From: Rhyzopertha dominica
Taxonomy: Eukaryota; Arthropoda; Insecta; Coleoptera; Bostrichidae
Assembly (NCBI GenBank): GCA_025024175.1
Contig: QCXZ01000138.1
Coordinates: 49,199,092 to 49,263,091 of the forward strand
DNA length: 64,000 bases
Direction of reading: 5' to 3'
Below are positions 33,961 through 46,205 of the stretch, one piece after another. Position numbers and translations under genes: made by a program. Each line of letters begins with the position of its first letter. Position 1 is the first letter of the stretch. Under the pieces are notes generated by a model. That model worked only from the letters and a program-made list of their open reading frames with translations. It had not been told where the DNA came from and did no database searches.

Positions 33961-35990
33961 AATTTTAACCTATCTGTTAAAATATTCGACAAATAAGATA
34001 AAGTAGTCATTATGAAGCACCGAGTCCTGTCATTTGTGCTATCAAATATTTAAATTAAAATTTGGTTGATTTTTTTTAAATCGTCTCATAATAGTATCGT
34101 CTGGTAAAGCGACAACAAATTCAAATTCGCGCCTGACAAAACGACAAAAAGAAACGATGACTGATTGATTAGAAGTCAATAAAATTTTGTTGTTGGCAAG
34201 AGGTAATCCGAAAATTACAAAAATAGCTGAAAACTTCTAAGGGAAGCTAAATGAAATACCTAAAGTAACGTGAAAATTTACTTACAAACTACACCCACTC
34301 AGGTGCATTATTATTAACATGATGAAAATGTAATTTTGTTTCAGGCACTTAATAAAGTGAAGGTATAAATACTCGCAAAAAAGAACGAGATCTTTAGACT
34401 GAAGTAACTGGAACCAAAGGAGGGCCAAAAACAAAAAAATGCTTTAAATGAACTTTAAGAACGTCTCCTATCTTTGTTGTCTAAGGTTATTACTGGTTTG
34501 CCAAATGTTCTATAACTTCAAATAAAGTGAGTTTGGAAACGGTTGAGATTTATGTATCAATAGTTATTATTTACTTACTTTATATGAAACAGTCGAAGAC
34601 GACCCTCTTAAAACAATAATCCTAAGAATTATATACTGCCTATAATATATGTATTACATCATTGTATTATTTTTTGTTTTAATACTAGATCAAATTATAT
34701 ACGTATTAGATTTAGAAATCATCGTCATAATCTTGCTAAGAAGTAACTATGAACTTCCGTGAAGGAACCTTATCAATATACAAAGGTACGTAAATGCCAA
34801 GAGGTGTTACTATAGATCACAAACGTGTCTTTGGAGTTGACACTAAGAATGGAAAACTTGAAATTGCCACTTTAAAACTTAAAGTGCAATTGAAAAGTTA
34901 AGGATGAAAATAGGTTCAATAATGTCCTGTTTCTCCGAGTCGCGAGTTTCGTAACATGAAATGAATTTGCTACGCCAAATGCGGTTATATCTTTTAAGTA
35001 GCTGTGTTATTTGTTTAAAAATTTATACAGGGTGGGACACTTGGCATTTCAAGCTATTAGAAGCGGTACTAAAACTTTATAAGTGAATAAAATCTATGTA
35101 AAATGTATATTACTAAATCAATCTGTCGCTGCTTTAATTTGTAAAAAAAGTCAACAAACAAACGTTTCTAGGATTATTTCCGCAGTGAATAAAGCAACTT
35201 CAATATTTTTCTGAAGTAGTCTGTAATAATCTTTCCAAGAAACACCGCAGCGAAATTTCTAGCTGTGTAAAAAAATTATTTGGACTAGCTTAATTTTGAC
35301 TGTCATGTGGAAACTGATTTCGTTCAGCTAACTGCTCAAATTCCTCTCTATATCTCCCTCATCTAAATTATCAAGGAAGACAATACAAACACAGCACTTA
35401 AGAATTCGAGGCCAACCGAAGGTACTAAACAGGGCTTATTCGTAATTGCCCATTTTCTTGTAGGTATGTGTCTGTTACGTTCGCTGGCTTACTGCTGTCA
35501 GTCCAATACAATACAAATAATACTGTGGTCCCTAGCTATTGTATTCTCTTAAGCCTGCCCCAGACATTAAGTACTGGGTATTATCGGAAAATGATTTTGA
35601 TGCTCCCGTAAGCAGCCCGCAATTTTCTACGCAATACGCTCAAGCAATTTTTCTGTGCCATTAGGGTAGTGAAATTGGCAGTAGCCGGGAGTGCTTTCAG
35701 AAACTTTCTTTCAGCGCCGGTAATTGAAGCGGAACAATTATCGGACGAAAAGTTCTTAAAACGGACGGACTAATAAGGCACGGATCGCGAGGAAATAATT
35801 ATTAGCGCGGGATGAAAAGAAATAACGGCCTTCGTTTTGGCACGGGCCCTTTTACCGATTACGAGTACTGATAAGGCAAGTTTTAAGATTGATTGCAATA
35901 GTTTTCGTTCTCTATCGTGGATAAATCGCGGTCGCGGTTTGTTGTAGTTTTCAAGCCTGATTTGCACTGAAATAAGTCTTTTGTGGGTTT
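33961..35990. other. No gene recognised; solo TIR and balanced island
   Basis: AT-rich. A solo TATACAGGGTGGGACAC at 35,023 looks like a DNA-transposon end without a partner. 35,560-35,960 is balanced unique sequence with a small minus-strand ORF and no domain. Confidence 0.35.
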
Positions 35991-35995
35991 TTCTA

Positions 35996-37574
35996 CAAAG
36001 GATGATTTTTTGAAAACTTCACACCTTAAATAACTTTAAATATAGCAAAAATTTAAAAATTTGCAAAAACAGGTAAACTTTTGTTTGCAAGGGGACAACT
36101 TTTGAGATAAGTTTTTAATGGATAGCGCTTACTCTCTGAGCAATGGAACTATCCATCTTGTGATACATCATTTGAAAGCTTATTTCACAAACAGTCTGGC
36201 CATGTAATTAGTTTTACCACGTTTAACTTATTGACGGGGTAATAGATTAATAGTGCCTACGAAACAGGTTGCTTATTAAATTGAATATTTTGGACTCTTT
36301 TCAACAAAATGTATTTTATTTTAGAGTGGGAATAAAATTTGTCCTTACGAGAACGCAAAATTTAAACAAACAACTTGTAAAAATATGACACTTAAAAAAA
36401 ACTCCCAGAATACTAAAAATTTTCTTTTAACATTATTATTAACATTAAAGTATTTATCATGTAATTTTTTAGAAATGTTATGTTTATTTACAGAGCCGTT
36501 CAAAAAAAATGTGCATTCATCCCTGAAGCAGATATGTTTTATTAGATTTGGATTTACTATAATCTTTTCTGTCATAATTTCGCAAAATTGCAGTCTTCTA
36601 TCGAAGTCATCTTCGCCGAGTTCCTGGAGAGTCTTCATCTTATAGGGATGGAATTTGTGCAGTTTTGTAACTTTCTTTACAGATGAATAAGAAAGTCCAG
36701 TGGCTGTAGAAATGTTACGCAAAGAGCTAGTTGGATCCATTGCAAAATGACCAAGTACTTCAAGTTGGGCCATTTCATCAACGACTCCATTCCCTGCCCT
36801 TTTTTTGTTTATTACAGATCCAGCGTCTTGAAATTTCTGCACGAGATCGAGAATGTACCTAGCGTCAACATTTTTATCGGGGTGCCGTTCGTTAAACATC
36901 CTTGCTGACGCACGAGCACAGCTATGCTCAGCACCGTAAATAAAAATTATTTCTACCCTTTCGGCAGTTGAATAAACCATTATCACTTGGACTCTCACTT
37001 TAAAATTTCAGGCGATTTATAAAAAGGAATATGAACAAAAAGATGGTCGTGCCAAAGAAGTAGCCAAAAAGTTGAAACAAAAAATTGGAAACACAAAGTA
37101 GATAATTATTTAGCCAATTCAGTATAAACTGTCGAGTTCGAATATCAAGTAATGTCGAAAGAAAATTTTAAGTATTTTTGGCATCTTGCTTAGGTGTAAC
37201 AATTATTTTTAACAAGTTTTTTAGGCTTAAGTAAGGACAATTTTTATTGTAACTGCAAGACAATAAATTTTGTTAAAAAAAGTCCAAAATATTCCATTTT
37301 ATAAGCCACTTGCTACAATGCAGTTTTTGACCCACTACCCCGTCAATGGGTAAAAAATAGTAAAACTAATTACATGGCAAGCTTTTAAATGATGTATCGT
37401 AAGAAGGGTAGTTTCATTTAAAATTTTTGAAGAGGGTAAGCGCTATCCATTAAAAACTTATCTCAAAAGTTGTCCCCCTGCAAACAAAAGTTTACCTATT
37501 TTTGCAAAATTTTAAATTTTTCCTCTATTTAAAGTTACCTATTTAAGGTGTGAAGTTTTCAAAAAATCACCCTG
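35996..37574 (-). mobile_element. Long-TIR mariner-like element (~320-bp inverted repeats)
   Basis: The right end reads CAGGGTGATTTTTTGAAAAC on the minus strand, and the left end matches from 35,996 (CAAAGGATGATTTTTTG) inward. Blocks such as GACAACTTTTGAGATAAGTT, ATGGATAGCGCTTAC, CATGTAATTAGTTTTAC and ATTGACGGGGTA occur inverted in both arms, extending the repeat to roughly 36,325 and 37,245. TA flanks both ends. The inner part holds the N-terminal half of a transposase. About 320-bp TIRs are far longer than the ~30 bp of mariner. Confidence 0.85.
36345..36980 (-). pseudogene. Transposase N-terminal half (D41D-like group)
   Basis: The start at MVYSTAERVEII gives a helix-turn-helix region (residues ~1-110: SCARASARMFNERHPDK, LRNISTATGLSYSSVKK), then KFHPYKMKTLQELGEDDFDRR and the first catalytic segment HICFRDECTFFLNGSVNKHN. 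After that the frame enters sequence without homology, so the C-terminal half with the other two catalytic residues was lost by internal deletion. The remaining 160 or so residues are uninterrupted, unusual for this window. It could still bind TIR DNA if expressed, which is speculation. Confidence 0.85.
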
Positions 37575-37576
37575 TA

Positions 37577-38935
37577 TGATGTTTTACTAATGTTTTCTCA
37601 TGATCTTTATTCTTTTTTGTTTGTAACTCTTAACTGGCTATCCAGCAAGCTGTCGGGGTAAATAACTTCCCTCGATTTTCATGGAAGCGTGTTTCAATAC
37701 GTTTTTATATTAGAGCAACGAGTTTTCATAATATAATGTATGAAAAGCAAACACGAGGAAATCCTCAAAAATCAACAATAGCCTTCAGATTACAGGAGCA
37801 AACTGCCAATAAAAACAAAGAGTCCGTGGTTATATTTAAAGAGAAAATTAATAATCACGAATGTGCGCTTAAATCTTTTATACCAGAAAATTTATATGCC
37901 TAATCTAATGGTTGTGAGCGTGTGTTTATATGATAAACTCTTAAAGCTTTCAATTAAGCACTTACATGAAATAAAACAAACACGGCGGCTGAAATAATAA
38001 TGCTGCATTGTTTGACTACAATTTAGATATAAACGAATTGATTTTTTTAATACCTGACATGTGCTACACCTAGTTATCGTGGTACTGCACTTCAAAATTG
38101 CTATAGATATGGTTGCTCAAGAGCATTAGTGCAAAACTAATACAGAATAGAAAGGTTTTAATACAAAACTTTTCATTTCCAGAAAACAAACCTCCATTTT
38201 ACTTTTATGAAGTAAAGTGCTCCCGGATAGTTAGCCATCGTTACCACCAAAGAATACAAATTGTAATAAAGTGTGACGTCAAATTAATAGTATAATACAA
38301 CTATAAAGTTAGCTTTCCAAGAAATAATTCAAGAATATGGATCAGTTTTCAACTCACAAAACTCTTTTTATACAAAGTGTTGTATTGCTATTTCAACAAA
38401 CCGCTTGAAGACCGAATAATTTTGTCATACATCGATGGTAATACGAAATAATTAATGACTATCAATAATTTTGTTTCTTCAAACTAAAAAAAAACAAGTG
38501 AGGCAAGCTGAAAATAGGATATAAATTAAACGAGGCCTAAGATAAAAAATGGTTTGTTTCAAAGACTAAATTGGCTTAGTTGAAGTTTAATACACGTTCA
38601 TTTCCTGGAATAAACCAAACGAATACAGGAGGTATTTACTCAGGATTAGCAGCTGGATCGATGGCTGAAGCATGCCCGCAGCCCGCTTTTCTGACACTGA
38701 TAGCTCAGATATCTGTTACGGATAGGAAATTCCTTTGCCTCGTAAAAAATTTGATCCGTAGAAAACAGGCACAAAAAATCTCTAACGGAACCATTGATTG
38801 ATGGAAGGTTGTTTCACCAAACGTTCGCAGTCGAACGAGCACACTACTTCAATTATTAAATCATTGATGTGTGGCCTCTTGCAAAGGTTAGAGCTTTCAG
38901 ACAAACTGGTACAAATTGTTTGTCGGGGACGAGAT
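37577..38935. other. No gene recognised
   Basis: AT-rich with a few small ORFs (37,892-38,095, 38,113-38,295 and 38,580-38,801) lacking domains. The last 150 bases may be the decayed 5' side of the RT fragment that follows. Confidence 0.35.
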
Positions 38936-38939
38936 TGGG

Positions 38940-39230
38940 GATCACACTGGCCACACGAGGCCGACAATCTGTATTCCAAATTTGGATATCATACACTAAC
39001 AAGCAATTCCATAATCTACTGCACACTTGTTATTCATAGACCTGGTTAGAGCCTTTGACTGGGTTAGTATACAGAAGCAGTTTGAATTATGCAAATGTCG
39101 TATCCCTAGACATATGATCGTTGTAGTTAAACGTTTATTATCACATCTCCTGATGAAATTGCACACTGTACTGAAACCAGTCCCGCTCCAAGTCAAATTA
39201 GTTCAAGCCCAAGAGGACTTTTATTAAATA
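38940..39230 (+). pseudogene. Reverse-transcriptase scrap (RTE-like motif A region)
   Basis: The ORF at 39,027-39,227 reads LFIDLVRAFDWVSIQKQFE, then IPRHMIVVVKRLL, matching motif A and the following helices of non-LTR RTs (LFIDFxKAFDxVxR, IPxKxIxLIKxL). Just before it, in another frame, NKQFHNLLHT may be the preceding segment. Nothing after VKLVQAQ is recognisable. A small truncated copy. Confidence 0.68.
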
Positions 39231-39481
39231 CAAAACCTTATGCTGGAATTAATCACAATTGAACATTAACTAACAAACACTATCTGAGATAATTATGTTT
39301 TCATGAGAAACGCTGTCGATATTAAACACTGACACAAAATTTTGAAAGTAAATAAACAAATCGTTAAGGAAATGTGAAGACATAGAAACAACGTACCAAC
39401 CTGATTAAATACTTGATAAAAGAAATCTACAGAGTAGAGCACTATTCCCATTAAAAATATCAGTACTTGTAGAAATTTATA

Positions 39482-40907
39482 CAGGATGTTTCACGAATGA
39501 TAATGACCCTGACGAAATTAAAAATGCAACCCAAAATACATTTGCAGAGGTAACATTGATAATTGTTCGTCGTTTTAAAAAATATAAAACGTAGAGAACT
39601 GTATAAATTCGTAAATTTTGACATAAACTTCAATCATTTGCTTTAAGTAAATTTGGTATTGTAAAACAAATTTTATTTTTGAAAAATGTTTATTCAATAA
39701 CATTAATGTAATAAATGCTCAAAATGTCGCCCTCCGCTGTTTTCACAAGCTTGAATTCGTGCCCAAAACGATATTTTAACGTGCATTATCATTTCTGAAG
39801 TGATGGATCTACATGCATCACGTATTTTATTTTCTAAATATTCTACACTTTCAATTGGTGTTTGATATACATTCTCATTTACCATTCCCAACAGAAAAAA
39901 AATCCAAAGTAGTAAGGTCCGGGTTCCTCGGTGGCCAAGGATTAATTGAACCTCTTCCTATTCATCGGTTAGGCAAAACCAAATCAAGATGATTTCGCAC
40001 TATGTTATGATAATGCGCGGGTGCCCCATCTCTTGTTGGAGCCATAGATCTTGTCTTACTTGTAAATTCACATTTTGGAGAAGTACCGGTAAAATGTTTC
40101 TAAAAAAATAAAATAAAAAATAAGGCCCAACAATTTGATTCCCCAATATTTCGCACCAGACATTCGTCAAGCAGATAGTTTGAAAATGTCCTTCTCGAAT
40201 CCAACATGGATTTTCTTGCGCATAATAATGCATATTATGTTTGTTAACTCCACCATTATTAGAAAATCTTGCTTCGTCTGAGAAGCAAATGTTGTCATAG
40301 AATCTCACATTCAAATGTTGGTGTTCCCGAAAAAAGTTACAAAAAGCCAGTCTTTTAGAATAATATGTCTCCTTTAAGGCCTGAACCAATTGCAAGTGAT
40401 ACGGATGAAATTGATTGCCTTTAATTATTTAGTGTACTGAAGACGGACTAATACCGGTTGCTCTTGAGACTACCCTTTGACTAATATGAGGATTTTCGTC
40501 AATCATTTCCAATACTCTAATTTCATTATCAGGACCTGTTGCTGTTCTTTCTCTTGACTTTTTCAGTGGTGGCCAGTTTGTCCTTAAAGTTAATTCAAGT
40601 CTCTTGAAAATTGTATCGGCAGGAGCTCTTCTATTTGGAAAACGTTGTCTGTACAAATGTATAATAAAGCGGAAGCATTTTTCTTGTATTCACAATAATT
40701 CAAAATCATATCTGTTTTTTCATCATATGAATACATTTTGACTTTTAATAAATACAGTGAGAGGAACCATAGCGCATAGCGGTCATGGATTTCCAATTCA
40801 ATTTTTAAATAGTACCATTATGTAAAATAACCACATTGGCTATAAGAATGTATTTTGGATTGCATTTTTAATTTCGTCAGCGTCATTATCATTCGTGAAA
40901 CATCCTG
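39482..40907 (-). mobile_element. D41D-type element with 60-bp near-perfect TIRs
   Basis: Both ends start CAGGATGTTTCACGAATGAT. The inverted match runs about 60 bp to CAAAATACATT with two mismatches. TA duplications flank both ends (39,480-39,481 and 40,908-40,909). Length is 1,426 bp. This is among the best-preserved terminal repeats in the window, implying a comparatively young insertion, although the transposase inside carries stops and frameshifts. Confidence 0.93.
39703..40736 (-). pseudogene. Transposase with D-D41-D spacing, frameshifted
   Basis: The start at 40,736 gives MYSYDEKTDMILNYCEY. A frameshift near 40,660 leads to LYRQRFPNRRAP and the second helix-turn-helix (HISQRVVSRATGISPSSVH, then a stop). 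ICFSDEARFSNNGGVNKHN has the first catalytic Asp, and VWCEILGNQIVGPYF follows. A two-base insertion breaks WLQQ|DGAPAHYHNIV (second Asp). In the restored frame PPRNPDLTTLDFF holds the third, with 41 residues between second and third. The C-terminus (VYQTPIES...GGRHFEHLL) ends at about 39,703. All three catalytic Asp codons exist, but at least four defects kill the gene. Confidence 0.9.
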
Positions 40908-40909
40908 TA

Positions 40910-43075
40910 TAGCTTCTTTTATTAGACGTTTGAAATAATATTTATTTGTGTAAAACGTATGCTTAATCAAAATCAACCATGTGTTTAGTTAAATGAGTGT
41001 TGAGCTCTCTCTATTTAAATCCTTAGCAGCCTTTATTTCATCAGATCTGACTTTATGTGTATGTATGAATGAATAAACAAAAAACGTTAAGTTTTTTGCT
41101 AAAGGATTTGCTGTTTGTNAGAAGNTTGTGGTGTAACATTTAGGTAAAGAGCATTAATAACGAAGTCATATTGAATGGTCTCGATGAAATGAGCATAAAA
41201 TTAATGTCCTCTGTGACATTATATTTTGTCGTACACTTCCAGTTCATTCGATGTCACTTATTTCAGTCACTATCTAGCTTATAATATTTGCATTGTACAC
41301 ATAAGCTAACCTAATACAAAAATTATTGAATCAGTAGAACACAGCTCAGTATGTTAGACGATGATAAACTTATAATGCAAGCGCGGTATGTTCTGTATAA
41401 AAAGGTGCGTGAACATCCAAATCTACGCAGTCAGCATGAATTGTACTGACCTAGCTTATTGTAGGCTGTCAACTGCAGATAAGCTGTTAACTGCCACTTA
41501 AAAACTCCTATTTCAGACGATTTAGCACCTCGAATTATGAAGGTCAAGAAGACTTAGCAAAATTTGAAGTTTCAGCCTTACATGAATCCGTCAAACTTGA
41601 AACTAGCTAGGGTGTATATTTGAAACTTAATTTTGTGTTAATTGTTTTCATTTAAAGGCTGAAAAATGACAAAAAATATTAAAAAGCTGCGTGACCACCC
41701 CATTCTCGGTGCTGGTTGTTTGGCAAATAAAAATATTTACTGTAGACCATATTTTACATAACGAATAAACTATGCAGATTTTGCTTAATTAAGCACAAGT
41801 TAACCCTCTAGAATTATATTATGATTATAACAAAATAAAGAACTTACATTCAAATAAGATTATGTCTAACAATTGACAACATTATGGGAAAAAATATTCT
41901 TTAATAATAAGTAGATTTCTTAGTATGTGTAAATTATGATTAAATCTCATTCTCTAATGTAAAATGAACGCTAGGATCGAAGTTGTTAAAAATGTTATGG
42001 AGTATGTCATCTTGACCAATTGCAAGAATCAGATCATCCATGTATTTCGTAAAAGAGGTAAGTTAAACAGAAGTTGTAGAATCACTGCTAGAAGCAGATC
42101 ACCCAAAACTTATTGGGCCAATGGGATCCAAAGTTCAAGTTCCTTTTTTAAAGATATGGCTTACGATGGTTTTCCATACTCACGCGCTGACGTCACATAA
42201 TACTCCATTTTTGCATTGTGTTGTTTATCTGAAACGCAGTTTATCGTAACACCCCAGCTTCCTTTTGTAACACGCAGAATTTTCCCCGTCGCACTCCATT
42301 CATCCAGAAAGAGGCGACGTTATAGGACAGATTCTGGAAAGGCTTCCTCTCGACGCCATTTTCATCGATAAGGAACTTAGCCATGCTATTATTAGACTTT
42401 AACAAAAACGTAGGCAGACGTTGACAAAAGCCACGCTCTCTGTAACGGACGTTTTAAACCTCTAATGGTATTCGAGCAGATCATTTGTTGCCTGCGGCAT
42501 CCATTATGAGAGATAACAACGCAATAAGGGACTTCACCAAATAAGAGACTATTTGCTGAACGTATACACGGTGGATTTTTTTAGGGTAACCCTTACTCTG
42601 GCTATCTAGGAAAATATACAAAAAATTTAAAAATCCCGAGAACAGTGTTTTTATTTACTTTTCAAATTTGTAGTACCTACCCCTTTTAAATCATTAAATT
42701 GTGATACATCAAATGAAAGGTATTTTCGCAATAATTCAGCTATCTTTGCCTTAGTTTCGACCATTTTTTTTAAATTGAAGTTAAACAGAAAGGTTTCTTG
42801 CAATTATTCACTTTTTTGTACCTCTTGGATGATGATTCGTTTAAGATGGGGCATCTACAGCACTTTCATATTCGTCGATAAGCAAGATGAAAAAAAAAGA
42901 CTGTTCAGGAGCTTAGAGAGGATGCCTTAACCCCTCACTGTTCTCAACTACTTCATTTATACCGCCTAAATTTTACTCTTCTGTGAATTTAGTGAACCCT
43001 AAATGTCCGCTCTATTGTTGATTGGATTTTACTTTTATTATTTGTTAAAAAATTTTTATTCCTATGCTAGGCAAA
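40910..43075. other. No gene; a TIR-like stretch near 42.57-42.78 kb
   Basis: 42,568-42,780 (CACGGTGGATTTTTTTAGGG ... GTGATACATCAAATGAAAGG) resembles the inner terminal repeat of the 36-37.6 kb element (GTGATACATCATTTGAAAG), probably a solo arm of a relative. The ORF at 41,964-42,200 has no domain. Ns at 41,120 and 41,125. 42,200-42,550 is balanced. Confidence 0.4.
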
Positions 43076-43079
43076 ATTG

Positions 43080-44240
43080 CAATCAGTCCTGTTTCATTTC
43101 TCGTGTATTATGTTTCTGGCCTTAGTCTATATTTTCCCAGAGTTTTGCAATTTTTAATTCTTTTAGTATAGCTTCTTCCAGTTCCTTTGCTGTTATACCC
43201 TCTTTTGTTTCCTCCGCATTCTCTTTTTTTATTAGTATTTTGGGCCTCACTTGTCAATTTGGGTTTAAAAAACACTTGAAACTGCTTCTTTCACCTGTTC
43301 ATTATTTGATGCTCTTCCTTTTATATTATTTGTATTTGCTTTCTGGTATTCTTTACTGTTCACGTCCATTTTCTCGCAAAATTGCTTCCACATTTGTCTC
43401 ACTTTATATTCTTCATAGTTTTTAAACTCTTTCCCGCAGCCATCTTCTTCATTTTTTTTCTGTCTGTCCCCCAAAATGTTTGTTAGTTTTAATTTCTTTT
43501 GTTAAAAGTTTAGCAAACCTTCCTTGCAACTTCTGTCATATATTCTTTTAAAATTTTCACTATTAGCTCCATATTTCTATCTTTGTATATGTCCATATTG
43601 TCTTCAATATTCCTTTCTAACTCATTTTTAAGGTCTTCTTTAACTTCGCCTTCTATTAAATTGTGTACTTTATTGTTGTACTAATCCTTTTGTTCACCCT
43701 CTGTTATATTATGATATTTCATTGTTAACACTGCTCAATAATTGTCACTTGCAATCTCTGGCCTAATTTTTATGCTGCATTTTTTCGCTAAAATCAAGTG
43801 CTTTACGGCTTTTATATTCCCTCGTATTTCTTTATGCTTAAAAAAATCTATTTTTAACTGTAATATTATGAATTAAGCAGAAATGCAACTATCTCCGTCA
43901 ATTGTCATTTCTTCCTTTTTATCAGCATTTTTTGTATTATTTTATTTATATTTCGTCTCCTTTCTTCCTTAGTCCAAAACCTCTTCTATTTGTTCCAAGA
44001 ATTTGTCTTTGATGCTGGCTGTAGCACCCACATTTGTATCATACACTGTTACTATTCTTGGTTGTGTTTCATTATTGTAATGTAATTGTCAACATCCTTT
44101 CTGTCGATTCCTTCCAATCGATTAACACTTTGTGTTTAAGATGCAACGCCTACTGCTGCTCTTTTGCTATAGACATCACTTCCAGCCTGGCGAATTCGAA
44201 TTCTTCTTCCTAGTTGCCATTATGAATTTACTATTTTGCG
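43080..44240 (-). pseudogene. RTE-like non-LTR element: endonuclease, linker, start of RT
   Basis: On the minus strand, scattered frames give the APE endonuclease in order: VYSKRAAVGV (44,180), IDWKESTERMLTITLQ (44,110), VYDTNVGATASIKDKFLEQI (44,040) and IRPEIASDNY (43,770, corresponding to the GSDH catalytic block with His changed to Asn). The linker follows at 43,474-43,265 (MWKQFCEKMDVNSKEY), then ITAKELEEAILKELK (43,200-43,150), corresponding to the helix just before the RT NKAPG block. The element then stops at about 43,080. The reading is broken by many stops. Confidence 0.74.
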
Positions 44241-45285
44241 TTATCGAACTCTTTCATTATAGACAAAACAGCTAATTTTTTACTAACGGTTTCTACACAA
44301 AACTTTTTTCCTTATTACCCTTTGATAATTTGCGAAAGAAAGGTGCCGACTACTCTGGAAGATTAATTTATGTGGCCATTTCAGAAAACGTTAAAATCAT
44401 TTGATACTTCCTATGACTATATTTCAAAATGTTTAAGTTTGCATATTAAGAGTGCAGTTGTTGGCTGGCATGACTCTTGTTTCAATTTTCCACGACAAAG
44501 GCCAAGTAATTATGAAACAAGGTGGAAGTATCGCGCGAGCATGTTCCTTATACCGCTGGCAAAATTACGGAAGAAAACTGTGGAAAACGGTCTAGGAAAA
44601 CTTTGTGTACGCCCCACATCCTGCATATTCAGGCGAGAAAATCCGGAACTTTTAGAGACCATCAAGAGTTACGAGCGGCCGTAGAGCGCATAATGTAGTG
44701 TTGGGGGAGCTGTAAAGGGTCTGAAGGACCGATAACTTGGGGCGAGTGAATAATGATGTGTTGTTTATCCGCAACGAGGTGTTGGCTAATTTCAGTACAA
44801 GTGGGGGTGTTTTTTCATAAACTGAAAGCAACGAGCGCAATGACAATTGAATTGCAGTTTTTAGTTTAATTTTTAACAACAGCTTTATTCAATATTTAAC
44901 TTATATTTTTGTTAAAAATTTAAATAGTTTAACATATCTAACAAAGGATTTTGTGAGTAGTTAAAATACATTAAAACCTCAGTAAAAGCTCTAAAATACT
45001 AGCCAGTAGAGGAAGCTTTATCTCGAATTAAAAAATGTTTTATCAAGCAGATTCTTATGGCCTTAATACTTACTATATTTTTATACCTGTTAACCAAATG
45101 CCGAAACACGTAGGTTGTTTTTTTATTGTAATGATGTTTTTAGAAAACTAGTTACTCTAGCACAACTTCGTTATCTGGAGCCACTGAGGGGAGAAACTCA
45201 AGAAATTCATGAACCACGACAACATAACTTTTACAATGGAGATCGAAAACAATAACTATAAGGAAGCAGAACACAAAGTTCGAAG
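44241..45285. other. No gene; balanced island at 44.34-44.88 kb
   Basis: 44,340-44,880 is of balanced composition with open frames on both strands but no domain, so probably non-coding host sequence. 44,880-45,200 is AT-rich. Confidence 0.35.
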
Positions 45286-45290
45286 GGCCA

Positions 45291-46205
45291 AAACGGATCC
45301 AGAAACCACTAGATGCCAAGGAACTAGTGCAAACCATAATCAAGTTTCCATTGGACGACGCCACCCTAAGTGTTCTAGCCAAGGGATTCAACTACGTCGT
45401 TGCTCCTACCCAGAAACCGACAGAGTACATCTTCTCTGAAGTAGAAGCTGCGGTCTGCAAAATCCCACCAACACTAGCGGAGACGATACGATAAGATGTA
45501 GTATAGATCTTAAGAAACACGAAGCCAACCAAAGAAGAACCTGGCCAGAGACAAATTCCTTGCCCTCGACAAGATAAGGAGCAACAAGGACGTCATCATC
45601 CTACTAGCCGCCAAAGGCAACTTAACCGTGGCCATGGACGTACAAGACTACAAAAGGGAGATCTACTCGAAGACATGGCTTATCATCCAATAGCATCTGA
45701 TCCGACTATCAAGAACAAAATCAAAGCTAGCTCGATCAACAAAGAAGAGCACGAGAGAAGTCGTCGAAATACCCGAAGCTGTAAGATCTGCCCAAGATCC
45801 ACAAGGAAGGAGCATCATTCAAACCTATCGTCAGCTCCATAAGCTCACCGCTACAGGCGCTTGCCAAGTATTTCCAACAGTATGCCAAAAAAGCCGAATT
45901 TACGTGAAGAACGCAAGCCACTATAAAGCGTATAAAAGACATAATGCTAGAACCAGGGCACATACTAGTTAGCTTCGACGTCATCTTACTGTTTCCCAAC
46001 GTTCGTGTCGACGAAGTCATCGAGATAATCCACAAGAAACACCAGCCAAGGAAGAGCACATAGAAGTCGCCAAACACTGCCTGAAGAACACTTGCTTTAG
46101 CTACAAGGAGCAAAGATACAAGGAAGCACAACATATCTCCAATAATATCGTACTTGTTCATGCAAGACCTGGAAGAGAAAGCAATCACAACAACACCCTG
46201 GAATT
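45291..46205 (+). pseudogene. Penelope-like element reverse transcriptase, N-terminal part
   Basis: The only ORF called here on the opposite strand is a shadow. Plus-strand frames give LDAKELVQTIIKFPLDD, LSVLAKGFNYVVAPTQKPT and VEAAVCKIPPTLAETIR, the region before the PLE RT. A frameshift leads to KFLALDKIRSNKDVIILLAA, then KGNLTVAMDVQDYKREI (PLE ADKGN motif, Asp lost). LPKIHKEGASFKPIVSSISS and ALAKYFQQYAKKAEF follow. ILVSFDVILLFPNVRVDEVI is motif A with catalytic Asp. LKNTCFSYKEQRYKEA and YLFMQDLEEKAI end it at about 46,200, before YADD. The moderate GC content supports a coding past. The first substantial PLE RT in the window. Confidence 0.84.

Noticed and set aside
45736..46188. 150-codon minus-strand ORF as a gene
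   Set aside because: It is the antisense of a recognisable plus-strand PLE reverse transcriptase. Its own translation has no domain.
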